Shown one piece after another: positions 30,294-38,978 of a DNA stretch of 64,000 nucleotides. The position numbers were made by a program, and so were the translations under genes. The notes below the pieces were generated by a model. The model worked only from the letters and a program-made list of their open reading frames with translations, ran no database searches and had not been told where the DNA came from. Within the stretch, counting starts at the first letter, position 1, and each line of letters opens with the position of its first letter. Source of the stretch: Muribaculaceae bacterium. Its GTDB lineage: Bacteria > Bacteroidota > Bacteroidia > Bacteroidales > Muribaculaceae. Where the stretch lies: contig JAFLTR010000004.1 of NCBI GenBank assembly GCA_022509205.1, positions 25,049 to 89,048 on the forward strand. Direction: 5' to 3'.

Positions 30294-33239
30294 TTATTTC
30301 CTGACAATTCCCACTCCTTTCATACCATTGATGGCAATAGTGAGAGGGTCAGGAAGCTCCACTACTCTTAAGGATTCGGATTCATATTTAGCCGGAAGGG
30401 AATCGAGATAATCGATATCGTATAAACCATTTCCGGCGGAAGGGTCGACAGTGAAATAACCCACGCCAAAGGAAGTGAGATTCTGGAAGAAATGAGTGCC
30501 TTGGGAAGGCTCAATTCTATATCCCGGAATTGCAGTCTCTACCAAAAGGCGCGCGCCGGCAATGTGTGGCCATCTAACAGGGATGCCCAATGCCGGATCG
30601 GAAGAACCCCAGCGCCCGGGACCTATCAAGATATATGGCTCATTTTTCTCCACCAGTTCCCGGTTAAGTTTATCAACTTCCAGAGCAAGCGCCGGATTAT
30701 TGGCACTATTGAAATTATTTTCCCTGACATAGACAATGTGTCTGACGTTGTCCATCACACCATGCCCCAGAGCCTTTTCCGACCGTAGAATCAGTTGGGA
30801 GTCATCCACATTCATCACAGAATCATCGAGCATTTCCTTTTTATCCACGATAGGCCTGATCTGGAGCCAATATATTGTGCCTTTTTTCTCTTCCGTGGAT
30901 GCCTGCGGATTAATGATGCCTGCAAATTCTATCTCCACGGGCCTACCCATAGCATATTGTCCTGTGGATAGCATGAAGTCGACACTATCAGCCAAAGGGA
31001 ACACCTCCTGACGCAAGACATTTGCAAAAGTGACTACTTTCCGACCCGGGCCCCAGTCTGTGTCTCTAAGCATACGGTCGTTGGGATCAAAAGTTGATAC
31101 CATATACCTCAATGCATCTGTCTTGAAAGCATCGGCCACAGATATTTTCTTTATATTGAAGCCTTCGTCGGTGGAGAATTCTTCGCTATCGGGAGCCACG
31201 CTGCTCAAGCCATAAAGATTCTTCTGAGTATCTCGCAAAGCCAGTTCTATAGTAGAAGTCTGCAAAACATGTCCCGGATGTTTCGGAGAGAATCTCAGCG
31301 CCATGCCGCCATCGACAATATATTTTCCAAGACCGGCAGCTACCTCCACCACACCTTCTTCGGATTTTTCTTCCCCGACTGGATAATAGTTGATAGATCT
31401 TCCCACTCCGGAAAAAGAAGGATAATAGTAATCGCCATGCCATTCTCCCACCACTTCCTGAATTATGATAGCCATCTTCTCCTGCTCGATGACATTGCTT
31501 GTGGCGTTCATATAAGCCTTTGAATCGGCAAAGAAGACAGAGGCATAGACTCCCTTCACAGCGTCGCAAAGAAGACGCAACATCTCTTCGCGATCCTGTA
31601 GATAAGGGATCATATAGGTGGAATAAATACCCGCGAAAGGCTGATAATGAGAATCTTCAAGAAGTGAAGAACTGCGGATTGCAAGTGGCTTGTCAAGCAC
31701 ATCGAATAAGGCGCGAAAATCATCAAGCAGATGTTCAGGAAGTTTGGCCCTCAGAAATTGTGCCAGTATTTCGGAGTCCGGAAGTTTGGAGAGGCCCACA
31801 CGATAAAGGCCGTTGTAATCCATAAACTGATCGAAGATGTCGGTGCAGAGCACCACTGTGCGCGGAATCGTTATCTGCACTCCTTTGAGATCGTCAAATT
31901 CCGGATATCGCTTGATGATATGGTCGATAAACGCCAGGCCACGTCCCTTTCCGCCCAGCGACCCCTCCCCTATGCGCTGGAAATTACTGTAACGGTCGAA
32001 CCGGTCTTTGACAAATATCGCCACCACTCCGCGGTTTTTCATCTTGCGGTATTTCACGATCGAATCGAATATCAATTCCTTCACGGAATCCGCCTCCTCA
32101 ATCTTAGAGAAGAAATGACGCTTCATTATATCCGCAATGGGGAACAAAGCCCGGGAATATAGCCAGCGGGAGACGTCATTCTTCCGGCAATGAGCATACA
32201 GGGCGTCATCAGGGATATTGAATACCTGCCTCTGGAGAGTCTTGAGGTCGGGGATTCTCATAATCTCGTGACCGTCTACCGGATCTTTCACAATAAAATC
32301 ACCGAAGCCAAAATTCTGTTCCACCGCCTTCCTGAGCTCCTGCGGGAAAGTCTTGGAGTTTTTATCGAGGAAAAGGTATCCTGCTTTCTCGGCTTTCATC
32401 CGGTTTTCACTCTCCATGCTTTCAAGGATCACAGGAGTGAAAGGATGGCGTTCATGCAGAGAATCAGCCAAAGTGATTCCGGCGTTGGGATCTTTAACTC
32501 CCGCGTGGGGGAAACGCATATCGGAGATCACTCCAAGGATATTCTCCCCGTATTTATCATAGAGAGCCTGAGCTTCCTCATAATCGCGGGCAAGCAGCAC
32601 TTTCGGACGACCTCTCATTCTTAACATCCTTTCATGCTCGTTGAGCGCTTCTGTCGAGAATGTTCGGCTCTGAATAAAAAGATATCTGAAAAGGTGGGGA
32701 AGCACTGAGGAATAAAACCGGATAGAGTCTTCTACCACTACGATGCATTGCACTCCGATATTCAAAATATCGTTTTCGGCATTCATCCGGTCTTCTATCA
32801 GTTTTATGATAGCAAGAATAAGATCGACATCTCCCAGCCATGAGAACACATAATCCACTCCGGCAAGGTCTTCATTGGCTATACGTCGTCTCACCTCCTT
32901 TGAAAAGGGAGTCAAGACCACGAATGGGATCGACGGATATTCTGCATCGATATTCTTAGCCTCCCGGAAAGTTTCGCTGATATCCACTCCGGGCATTGCT
33001 ATGATGAGGTCGAACTGCATCTCCTTGAGAAGCCGTTTTGCCTCTTCGTAGGTGGCAGCTTTCACAAACCTCGGAGGGGATGAAAGATGAAGATCTACAT
33101 ATTCGAAATATACCTGTTCCTCCACTCTTCCATCCTCTTCAAGCATGAAGGAGTCGTAGGGTGTCGCAATCAGAAGCACAGTGAAAATGCGCTTCTGCAT
33201 AAGCTTCTGAAATTCTGTTTCTTTAAGGAACCTGGGCAT
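30294..33239 (-). CDS. Receiver-like domains fused to PEP synthase/PPDK-type ATP-grasp domain
   Basis: Second receiver (IVVVEDS, ISDMRFP, FLDKNS), ATP-grasp (GSLGGKGRGLAFI, IRSSSLLEDSHYQPFAGIYSTY), conserved C-terminus GPGRWGSSDPALGIPVRW; start may be 33200. Confidence 0.8.
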   Translation of the reverse strand: MPRFLKETEFQKLMQKRIFTVLLIATPYDSFMLEEDGRVEEQVYFEYVDLHLSSPPRFVKAATYEEAKRLLKEMQFDLIIAMPGVDISETFREAKNIDAEYPSIPFVVLTPFSKEVRRRIANEDLAGVDYVFSWLGDVDLILAIIKLIEDRMNAENDILNIGVQCIVVVEDSIRFYSSVLPHLFRYLFIQSRTFSTEALNEHERMLRMRGRPKVLLARDYEEAQALYDKYGENILGVISDMRFPHAGVKDPNAGITLADSLHERHPFTPVILESMESENRMKAEKAGYLFLDKNSKTFPQELRKAVEQNFGFGDFIVKDPVDGHEIMRIPDLKTLQRQVFNIPDDALYAHCRKNDVSRWLYSRALFPIADIMKRHFFSKIEEADSVKELIFDSIVKYRKMKNRGVVAIFVKDRFDRYSNFQRIGEGSLGGKGRGLAFIDHIIKRYPEFDDLKGVQITIPRTVVLCTDIFDQFMDYNGLYRVGLSKLPDSEILAQFLRAKLPEHLLDDFRALFDVLDKPLAIRSSSLLEDSHYQPFAGIYSTYMIPYLQDREEMLRLLCDAVKGVYASVFFADSKAYMNATSNVIEQEKMAIIIQEVVGEWHGDYYYPSFSGVGRSINYYPVGEEKSEEGVVEVAAGLGKYIVDGGMALRFSPKHPGHVLQTSTIELALRDTQKNLYGLSSVAPDSEEFSTDEGFNIKKISVADAFKTDALRYMVSTFDPNDRMLRDTDWGPGRKVVTFANVLRQEVFPLADSVDFMLSTGQYAMGRPVEIEFAGIINPQASTEEKKGTIYWLQIRPIVDKKEMLDDSVMNVDDSQLILRSEKALGHGVMDNVRHIVYVRENNFNSANNPALALEVDKLNRELVEKNEPYILIGPGRWGSSDPALGIPVRWPHIAGARLLVETAIPGYRIEPSQGTHFFQNLTSFGVGYFTVDPSAGNGLYDIDYLDSLPAKYESESLRVVELPDPLTIAINGMKGVGIVRK

Positions 33240-33990
33240 TGTGGCGTGAGAGGAAATCGTCGAGGGCCGATGTCATGGAGGGCATCTCTTTGGTGGGAGC
33301 CTCAATAGCAAGTTCAAGGCCGGAGTCTTTGACAGCCTGTGCCGTAGGCGCACCGAATGTGCCTATCAATGCTTTCTGTTTACCATCTTTCACGAAATCA
33401 GGCACATTCTTCAACAGGGAATGAATTCCCACCGGACTGAAGAAAAGCATCAGGTCATAGTCACATTTCTCGTCAGGTGTGAAATCATTGCTCACCGTGC
33501 GATACATCATCGCAGGGGTAAGGTCGATTTTTAACGCCGAAAGAGCTTCCATTCTTTCGGGTAGGATATCGGAAACCGGGATAAGGAATTTTTCCTTATG
33601 GTTTTTCTGGACTGCTGAAATAAACTGTGGATCGTCGAGACGCCCTGTGAGCCCGAAAGAGATCTTGCGCTTACGATAGACTATATATTTCTGAAGGTAA
33701 AGGGCTATCTGCTCCGTGGTGCAGAAATAACGCATGGTGTCGGGCACATTTACACGCGATTCTTCGCAAAGTCTGAAGAAATTGTCAATTGCAGTGCGAG
33801 CAGTAAAAATTACAGCCGTATATTCGGCCAAATTAATTTTTGACTGACGGAATTCTTTGACTGTCAGCGGCTCCACCTTTATCATTGGTCGGAACACTAT
33901 TTCTACGTCATGTTTCTTTGCAATCTCGAAATACGGAGATTTAGGTGAGGTAGGCTGAGGTTGCGAAACCAGAATCTTCTTAATTTTCAT
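33223..33990 (-). CDS. Uroporphyrinogen-III synthase (HemD)-like protein
   Basis: HemD-like fold pattern (YTAVIFTARTAIDNFF, LMLFFSPVGIHSLL, ALIGTFGAPTAQAVKDSGLELAIEAP). Confidence 0.8.
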   Translation of the reverse strand: MKIKKILVSQPQPTSPKSPYFEIAKKHDVEIVFRPMIKVEPLTVKEFRQSKINLAEYTAVIFTARTAIDNFFRLCEESRVNVPDTMRYFCTTEQIALYLQKYIVYRKRKISFGLTGRLDDPQFISAVQKNHKEKFLIPVSDILPERMEALSALKIDLTPAMMYRTVSNDFTPDEKCDYDLMLFFSPVGIHSLLKNVPDFVKDGKQKALIGTFGAPTAQAVKDSGLELAIEAPTKEMPSMTSALDDFLSRHNAQVP

Positions 33991-34109
33991 AGGTCAGAGG
34001 TCATCGTTACTACAGACTTAGAGGTCTATAATTACTCGCTCGGAGAGAGGATACAGGCTGAAATACACAGATTTCCTTCACTGTATGGGTATCGGCTGCG
34101 ACAAAAATC

Positions 34110-34904
34110 TCACAGAATCTTGTCCAGAAGAAGAGAGATCCGATAGCACAAAATCAACGGAATAATTTCCAGACTGCAAAGGTAGCATAAAAAAAGCACC
34201 CAAGACGAAAATTGATAGAAAAAAATCCTGTAACCTTTCCAGATAAATACCAATTTCGCCAGAATAAAAACGAGCAAAGCAAGAGAGGCGACTCCGGGAG
34301 CGGTCTGTGGCAAACAGATTCCCACAAGAGCCAGAATAAAAAATGCCGGTGCCATAAGTGCCTGACTTGCAGAGAATCCCTTGACCCATAATTCGGCATG
34401 TGAACGGTCACTAAACACCCAACCGACAGCTGCATAAGACCACCACATGAAGATACTATATCCGGCCGCTACAACCATTCCCCAAAGCATCCCGATGGCC
34501 GAAATGGGTAAGGGATCGCCCGATGTGAGAAAAAAGCGAAGAAAACAATAACCGATGATTCCTGCGCATCCACACCAGAGAATATTCAGCATGACGATAA
34601 GACTCGTTTCCCTGACAGTGTCGTCGAAAACATTCTGTCGCGTGCGAGTTTCTATGAGATTTCGGAAAATAGTAAGTGCATATTTTATGTTGTTTCGGAA
34701 TCTCAGGGCAATAATGAGAAAGAGCAGGAAAAGTCCTGTGAGTATGAATGAAATGCCGTTCCCATTGTCCGACCTCAGAGGTGCCCTTTCGGGAGGTGGC
34801 GGAGGTGTCAGCAACAATCCGTAGACCGGTTCGGGCGCGGCAATGGTATCAAAGGTTTCAAAAACCGCTTGACTTACGGTTGATATCGAATCGTTCAGAG
34901 CCAT
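34110..34904 (-). CDS. DUF4271-like membrane protein
   Basis: Multi-TM protein immediately upstream of the HemD-like gene, the usual Bacteroidetes neighbourhood. Confidence 0.65.
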   Translation of the reverse strand: MALNDSISTVSQAVFETFDTIAAPEPVYGLLLTPPPPPERAPLRSDNGNGISFILTGLFLLFLIIALRFRNNIKYALTIFRNLIETRTRQNVFDDTVRETSLIVMLNILWCGCAGIIGYCFLRFFLTSGDPLPISAIGMLWGMVVAAGYSIFMWWSYAAVGWVFSDRSHAELWVKGFSASQALMAPAFFILALVGICLPQTAPGVASLALLVFILAKLVFIWKGYRIFFYQFSSWVLFLCYLCSLEIIPLILCYRISLLLDKIL

Positions 34905-35905
34905 CCCTCTTTCTTATACCAGTCAGCAGCATTTCTCACCCCCTCTTTTAGCGACACCATCGGATTGAAACCGAAATCTCTCTTTGCCTTACTGACATCG
35001 GCATCCCAGTTTCGCTGCTTCATGATATTGTATTTATCGCGATTAAGGGTGGAAGGTTTCATTCTTGCCACACCCCATTTTTCAGCTACTGCCGACACGG
35101 CTTTGACAGCCCACAGAGGCATCGGAAGGGACAGGACATGCTTGCGTCCGATGGCTTCGGCAGCTATTTTACGAAATTCTTTCTGAGTGTAGGACTTATC
35201 CTCGGAAATAATGTAGGTATTGCCGGCAGGGGCTTTTTCAAGGGCATCAAATACTGCCCGCGCGAGGTCCTCCACATAGATGAAAGTGAGAAGTTGTTTC
35301 TTATATCCTGCCGAGAAATCAAATCCTTTGGAAATCGACTGCAACATCAGGTAATAATCTTTGTCACGTGGACCGTAGATGCCTGTGGGCCGAAAAATTA
35401 TATACGGGATGCCCTCCATCTGAAGGAGCATTTCTGCTTTCAGTTTGGAAGCACCGTAACGAGTGTTGGGAGCCGGAATATCTGTCTCCCGGAATTTGGC
35501 GCCATCTTTTTCGTGGGATGGGCCATGAACCGACAAGGAGCTCATCAGAAGAAATTTGTCAGGCACCTTCCCTGTCGCCTTAAGTGATTCGAGAAAATTC
35601 TTCAGATATTCATAATTCACTTTTGAGAAATCGGAGAAAGAAATCGCCTTGGTGGCTCCAAGATTATATACAATCCAATCCCATTTCTGATCTCCGGGCA
35701 TGGACTCTTCGATGGTTTGAGCGAGAGAGTCGGGATTATCGAAGTCGAAGGTTACGAATTTGATAGCCGAGTCGGCAAGATATTTACGTGAAGTCGTTTC
35801 TCTCACTCCGGCATAAACCTCACATCCTCTGCGGAGACCCTCTTCTACAATGAAACCTCCGGCAAACCCTCCTGCCCCGACCACCAATACTTTCCTCTTA
35901 TCCAT
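34895..35905 (-). CDS. NAD(P)-dependent epimerase/dehydratase
   Basis: Rossmann VVGAGGFAGGFIVEE, YGASKLKAE, IIFRPTGIYGPRD; overlaps DUF4271 gene by 10 nt. Confidence 0.9.
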   Translation of the reverse strand: MDKRKVLVVGAGGFAGGFIVEEGLRRGCEVYAGVRETTSRKYLADSAIKFVTFDFDNPDSLAQTIEESMPGDQKWDWIVYNLGATKAISFSDFSKVNYEYLKNFLESLKATGKVPDKFLLMSSLSVHGPSHEKDGAKFRETDIPAPNTRYGASKLKAEMLLQMEGIPYIIFRPTGIYGPRDKDYYLMLQSISKGFDFSAGYKKQLLTFIYVEDLARAVFDALEKAPAGNTYIISEDKSYTQKEFRKIAAEAIGRKHVLSLPMPLWAVKAVSAVAEKWGVARMKPSTLNRDKYNIMKQRNWDADVSKAKRDFGFNPMVSLKEGVRNAADWYKKEGWL

Positions 35906-35929
35906 CTGATTGCTCCGATTTTTATGTCA

Positions 35930-35937
35930 CAAAATTA
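35930..35937 (-). promoter_or_regulatory. Putative -7 element for epimerase operon
   Basis: TAATTTTG on minus strand, 24 nt before the start codon. Confidence 0.45.
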
Positions 35938-36146
35938 CAAAATTTTCTGTTACATCGGATATTCACGAAGCTATCGGGTCGGAAAGATAACTTACCGGGG
36001 AAAATAGGAAAAGTCCCCTCAAATAGCGGATTACTCCCGATATATGGAGTATTGGAAGTATCGGTTGAAATAACTCCGACTTCAGAAATAAGCAAGGAAA
36101 AAGTGACTGTGAGTCAATAAGTGGGGTTACATCTAAAAAAAAGAAT

Positions 36147-36154
36147 TAAATTTG
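36147..36154 (+). promoter_or_regulatory. Putative -7 element for hybrid two-component system gene
   Basis: TAAATTTG, 8 nt before ATG at 36163. Confidence 0.45.
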
Positions 36155-36162
36155 TAACCGAT

Positions 36163-38949
36163 ATGAAACATCGACATTTATTTCATCAATTAACCTTATC
36201 TAAAAACCAAGCTCTTAAATTGAGAGCTCGTATTAAAAGAAATCTCATCTTACTTCCGGTCCTTATAATATCGATTATACTTGTAGCAGGGTGCGAGGAA
36301 AAAAAGATATATAAAATCGGGATCTCACAGTGTAGCAGCGACGACTGGCGCTCAAAGATGAATCAGGAGGTGATGCTCGAGGCAATGCTTCATGATGATG
36401 TCGAGGTGGAGATCCGATCGGCCAACGATGACAGCGAAAAACAGATACGGGATATAGAATATTTTGCTTCAAACGGGTTTGATGCAATATTGGTTGCACC
36501 CAACGAGGCTGAAGCCCTGACTCCCGAAATCAGGAAAATTCATAATATGGGTATTCCTGTGATTATTTACGACCGTAATATCAACGATTCTTCCTACACA
36601 CAGAGAATCGGGGTGGATAATGTCTGGCTTGGATCGCAAGCGGCGAAATATTCCGCCATGCTATTCCCGAATGGTATAAGAGCCTTGGAAATATTTGGTT
36701 TGCCGGGTTCAACACCGGCCCGTGACAGGAGCCATGGATTCAATGCTGTAGTGGATTCGGTGGGTGGCATTGTGTTGGGAGGAGCTCCGGCCAACTGGAG
36801 GCAGGATAAGGCAAGAGAGAAAGCCGACTCCCTTATAAGGGAATATCCTCAAGTGAATCTGATTTTTGCCCACAACGACCGCATGGCGATAGGCGCTTGG
36901 GAAGCAGCCGAGGCACTCGGACGAAAAGATATAAAGATTATCGGAATTGATGCAGCACCGGAAATCGGCCTTAAAGCCGTGGCCGAGGGCAAGATCGACG
37001 CTACTTTCATGTATCCCACTCAAGGGGAGCGATTATTGCGTGAGGCACTCAATATACTCAAAGGAGGGGATTTTGAGCGGGAAGTGATGTTGCCGACCAC
37101 ATCCGCTGTGGATGCTTCCAATGCCGACATTTTGCTCCTACAGAATGAAAATATCGATGAGAGTTCTGAAAAGGTTTTGCAACTTCGCCATCAATTAGAT
37201 GATTTCCAAAGTCTTCATAATGCCCAGACCGCTTTGTTCTATGCCATTATCGCCATTCTTGTGCTTCTCTTCGGGGTGCTATTCTTAGTGTTGCGAACCT
37301 ACTGGGCCCACCGGCGCCATCAAAATGCTCTTTTGCGGCAGAACAAACTACTTGAAGAGGAGCGTGACAAACAAAAGGAGCTAAATGAGAAACTCGAAGC
37401 CGCCACTCAGTCGAAGCTTATTTTCTTCACCAATGTGAGTCACGATCTACGCACCCCCTTGACTCTTATCGCAGAACCTGTTGCACAGTTCAACAAAGCC
37501 GATAATCTGACTGCGCCCCAAAAAACCCTTGCCAAGATAGCCGACAAGAATGTGAAGATTCTTCAGCGTCTCATCAATCAGATCCTGGATTTCCGAAAAT
37601 TTGAAAACAACAAGATGACCCTCAACCTCAAGGAGGTGAATTTCAACAATATTGTGAAAGATTGGCTCGAATCTTTCCATGCGGTTGCTAAAAAACGAGA
37701 TATCAATCTGCAGCTGGAGGAGCCAAAGGAAGAACTTTTTATAGCCATAGACCCCGAAAGGATCGAAAGGGTTTTCTTCAACCTGGTTTTTAACGCCATG
37801 AAGTACAGCCCTGACAACAGCACAATTAAAGTCAGTTATAAAATTGACGGAGAAGAATTAATCCTCAGGGTTGAGGATCAGGGAGAGGGGATAACCGAGG
37901 AGAATCTCCCGAAAATTTTCGATCGTTTTTATCAGGTGGATAAAGTCAGACCAAGAGGAAGCGGCATAGGGTTATCACTGGCCAAAGCATTCGTGGAATT
38001 GCATGGAGGCTCGATAACCGTGGAAAGCGAGGTAGGGAAAGGCTCTACATTCACCGTGACAATTCCCGTGATGCATGTAGCCGAAAATGTGGCTGACTAC
38101 ACAAAAGGTATCACGTCGCAAGATGTGGAAGGAGTGATGGAAGATGTAGAGGCAGATCGGGAATTCACGGAAGAGAAACCGGTTGTGCTGGTGATTGACG
38201 ACAATAAGGATATCCGGGAAATGGTTTCTACATTGCTCCGGGAAGACTACAATGTAGTGGGAGCCTCCAACGGGAAAGAGGGTATAAGGAAGGCATCCAA
38301 ATATGTGCCTGATCTGATAGTCTGCGACGTGATGATGCCGGGCATGGATGGCATGGAATGTTGCCGACGGTTGAAATCCGAACCTGTTACTTCCCATATC
38401 CCGGTTTTGATGCTGACGGCCTGCAGTCTTGATGAACAGAAAGCGCAAGGTTTCGATAGCGGAGCCGACGGATATCTCCCTAAGCCATTTTCATCTGTAG
38501 TGCTCAAATCGCAGGCAGCCTCGCTTATAGCCAACCGAAAGAGGATAAAAGACCTATTAGGCGAAAGGAAGCACCTGCAATCGGATGAAACGAAAGGGAC
38601 GAAAAAACAAATAGAGGGAAACGGCGATATCGATAATGAATTCTACAGCCGCTTCTTAAAAGTTTTTGAAGAAAGAATGGGTGATCCCGACCTGAATGTG
38701 GAGGCTATCGCTTCGGAACTTGGTTTCGAGCGCACGCAACTATATCGAAAGATAAAGGCAATCACCAACTATTCACCTGTGGAACTGATGCGCAACCTGC
38801 GCTTGAAGAAAGCCCGGAATCTTTTGATGGGCTCCGAAAAAACCATCAGTGAGATCTGTTATGAAGTGGGTTTCTCGACTCCTGCATACTTCACTAAGTG
38901 CTATCGCGACCAATACGGGGAAACTCCTTCGGAGACGCGCAACAAATAG
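36163..38949 (+). CDS. Hybrid two-component system (periplasmic sugar-binding-like sensor, histidine kinase, receiver, AraC HTH), BT1754-like
   Basis: Periplasmic-binding-protein domain, TM, HisKA (FFTNVSHDLRTPLTL), HATPase (GSGIGLSLAKAFVELHGG), receiver (VIDDNKDIRE, VCDVMMPGMDG), AraC helix-turn-helix at C-terminus. ATG 36163 preferred over GTG 36121. Confidence 0.92.
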   Translation: MKHRHLFHQLTLSKNQALKLRARIKRNLILLPVLIISIILVAGCEEKKIYKIGISQCSSDDWRSKMNQEVMLEAMLHDDVEVEIRSANDDSEKQIRDIEYFASNGFDAILVAPNEAEALTPEIRKIHNMGIPVIIYDRNINDSSYTQRIGVDNVWLGSQAAKYSAMLFPNGIRALEIFGLPGSTPARDRSHGFNAVVDSVGGIVLGGAPANWRQDKAREKADSLIREYPQVNLIFAHNDRMAIGAWEAAEALGRKDIKIIGIDAAPEIGLKAVAEGKIDATFMYPTQGERLLREALNILKGGDFEREVMLPTTSAVDASNADILLLQNENIDESSEKVLQLRHQLDDFQSLHNAQTALFYAIIAILVLLFGVLFLVLRTYWAHRRHQNALLRQNKLLEEERDKQKELNEKLEAATQSKLIFFTNVSHDLRTPLTLIAEPVAQFNKADNLTAPQKTLAKIADKNVKILQRLINQILDFRKFENNKMTLNLKEVNFNNIVKDWLESFHAVAKKRDINLQLEEPKEELFIAIDPERIERVFFNLVFNAMKYSPDNSTIKVSYKIDGEELILRVEDQGEGITEENLPKIFDRFYQVDKVRPRGSGIGLSLAKAFVELHGGSITVESEVGKGSTFTVTIPVMHVAENVADYTKGITSQDVEGVMEDVEADREFTEEKPVVLVIDDNKDIREMVSTLLREDYNVVGASNGKEGIRKASKYVPDLIVCDVMMPGMDGMECCRRLKSEPVTSHIPVLMLTACSLDEQKAQGFDSGADGYLPKPFSSVVLKSQAASLIANRKRIKDLLGERKHLQSDETKGTKKQIEGNGDIDNEFYSRFLKVFEERMGDPDLNVEAIASELGFERTQLYRKIKAITNYSPVELMRNLRLKKARNLLMGSEKTISEICYEVGFSTPAYFTKCYRDQYGETPSETRNK

Positions 38950-38978
38950 TCTATGGCCAATCTCAGGGCCTGAATTTT

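Noticed and set aside
31731-32624. Pair of plus ORFs (143 and 144 aa) opposite the ATP-grasp gene
   Set aside because: Antisense to a conserved coding gene; no independent evidence.
38950-38978. Weak GGCC-AATCTCAG-GGCC hairpin followed by TGAATTTTTC
   Set aside because: Only 4-5 bp stem; too short to call a terminator between the convergent genes.
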